Source: Actinomycetes bacterium
Lineage (GTDB): Bacteria > Actinomycetota > Acidimicrobiia > Spongiisociales > UBA5794
NCBI GenBank assembly: GCA_023336875.1
Contig: JAMBLH010000257.1
Span: forward strand, 1 to 5,818
Length of the DNA: 5,818 nt
Reading direction: 5' to 3'
The translations under genes and the position numbers were made by a program. Numbering within the stretch: the first letter of the stretch is position 1; each line of letters begins with the position of its first letter. Of this stretch, positions 5,681 to 5,818 are shown piece by piece. The notes below the pieces were generated by a model. It worked only from the letters and a program-made list of their open reading frames with translations, was not told where the DNA came from and did not search any database.

Positions 5681-5709
5681 CGGGCCCGTGACCAGTCACA
5701 ACCCTGCCC
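5681..5709 (+). terminator. Dyad region after the DUF411 gene, weak terminator candidate
   Basis: GTGAC-CA-GTCAC (5688-5699) is flanked by GGGC (5682-5685) and GCCC (5706-5709), so a nested hairpin can form 14 bases after the stop. There is no T-run. It lies in the convergent space before the minus-strand gene at the window's right edge. Confidence 0.25.
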
Positions 5710-5788
5710 ATCGGCGCGTCGGTCGGAGCGTCCGAAAAAACGTTCAGCCCGTATCCGACTACCGCAGCGTTATCCAGACCAAAGACGA

Positions 5789-5818
5789 TCAGTCGTCGTC
5801 GTCGTCGTCGTCATCATC
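5789..5818 (-). CDS. C-terminal end of a minus-strand gene with a poly-aspartate tail (partial)
   Basis: On the minus strand the last nine codons before a TGA (5791-5789) are all Asp (two GAT, then seven GAC). Acidic Asp-rich C-terminal tails are seen on assorted bacterial proteins, and the stop directly after the run fits a real terminus. The repeat is also a GAC trinucleotide tract prone to slippage. Everything upstream is outside the window, so no function can be given. The plus-strand readings (poly-Ser, poly-Val, poly-Arg) are less plausible because no gene leads into them. Confidence 0.45.
   Translation of the reverse strand, partial: DDDDDDDDD

Noticed and set aside
5723..5740. Hairpin TCGGA-GCG-TCCGA followed by a run of A, taken as an intrinsic terminator.
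   Set aside because: On the plus strand the run is A, not T. On the minus strand the T-run comes before the hairpin rather than after it. The polarity is wrong for both neighbouring genes.
1..5818. CRISPR arrays, tRNA or rRNA genes, insertion sequences.
   Set aside because: No regularly spaced direct repeats, no cloverleaf with TTCRA arm and no transposase motif or terminal inverted repeat pair was seen. The only tandem repeat is the GAC tract at the right edge.

Overview
The window is GC-rich with GC-biased third codon positions. It carries a NarL/DesK-type two-component pair divergent from an MmpL-type RND exporter, which suggests a high-GC actinobacterium. Acidimicrobiia-like lineages are possible, but the sequence alone does not fix a genus.

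Layout. Bases 1-158 (minus) are the 5' part of a NarL-family response regulator. Its start overlaps by 4 bases the stop of a DesK-like membrane sensor kinase (155-1375, minus). A roughly 100-base divergent spacer separates the kinase from a 761-residue MMPL/RND transporter (1478-3763, plus), and a long hairpin follows the transporter's stop. The kinase and regulator probably control the transporter, but this is inferred from arrangement only. Next comes a small convergent DUF1905 protein (4004-4312, minus).

Bases 4395-5070 are a decayed zone. The minus strand holds a broken M1-family metallopeptidase (GAMEN-like segment, HExxH segment and C-terminal segment in different frames, with one nonsense codon). 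The plus strand holds a short unidentified coding-like fragment. The rest has palindromes and no gene.

At 5072-5099 a clear promoter with an inverted repeat between its -35 and -10 boxes drives a DUF411 lipoprotein (5155-5667, plus). Its single frame contains one in-frame TGA, located exactly at the first cysteine of the family's CGCC metal/thiol motif (read as UGCC, a UxxC arrangement). A small hairpin with a GG-starting apical loop follows at the distance expected of a bacterial SECIS. This is the most interesting object in the window: a candidate selenocysteine-containing DUF411 protein. The competing explanation is a pseudogene or sequencing error at that base. TGA ends the other genes here, so general UGA reassignment is unlikely. 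The window closes with the poly-aspartate C-terminus of a minus-strand gene.
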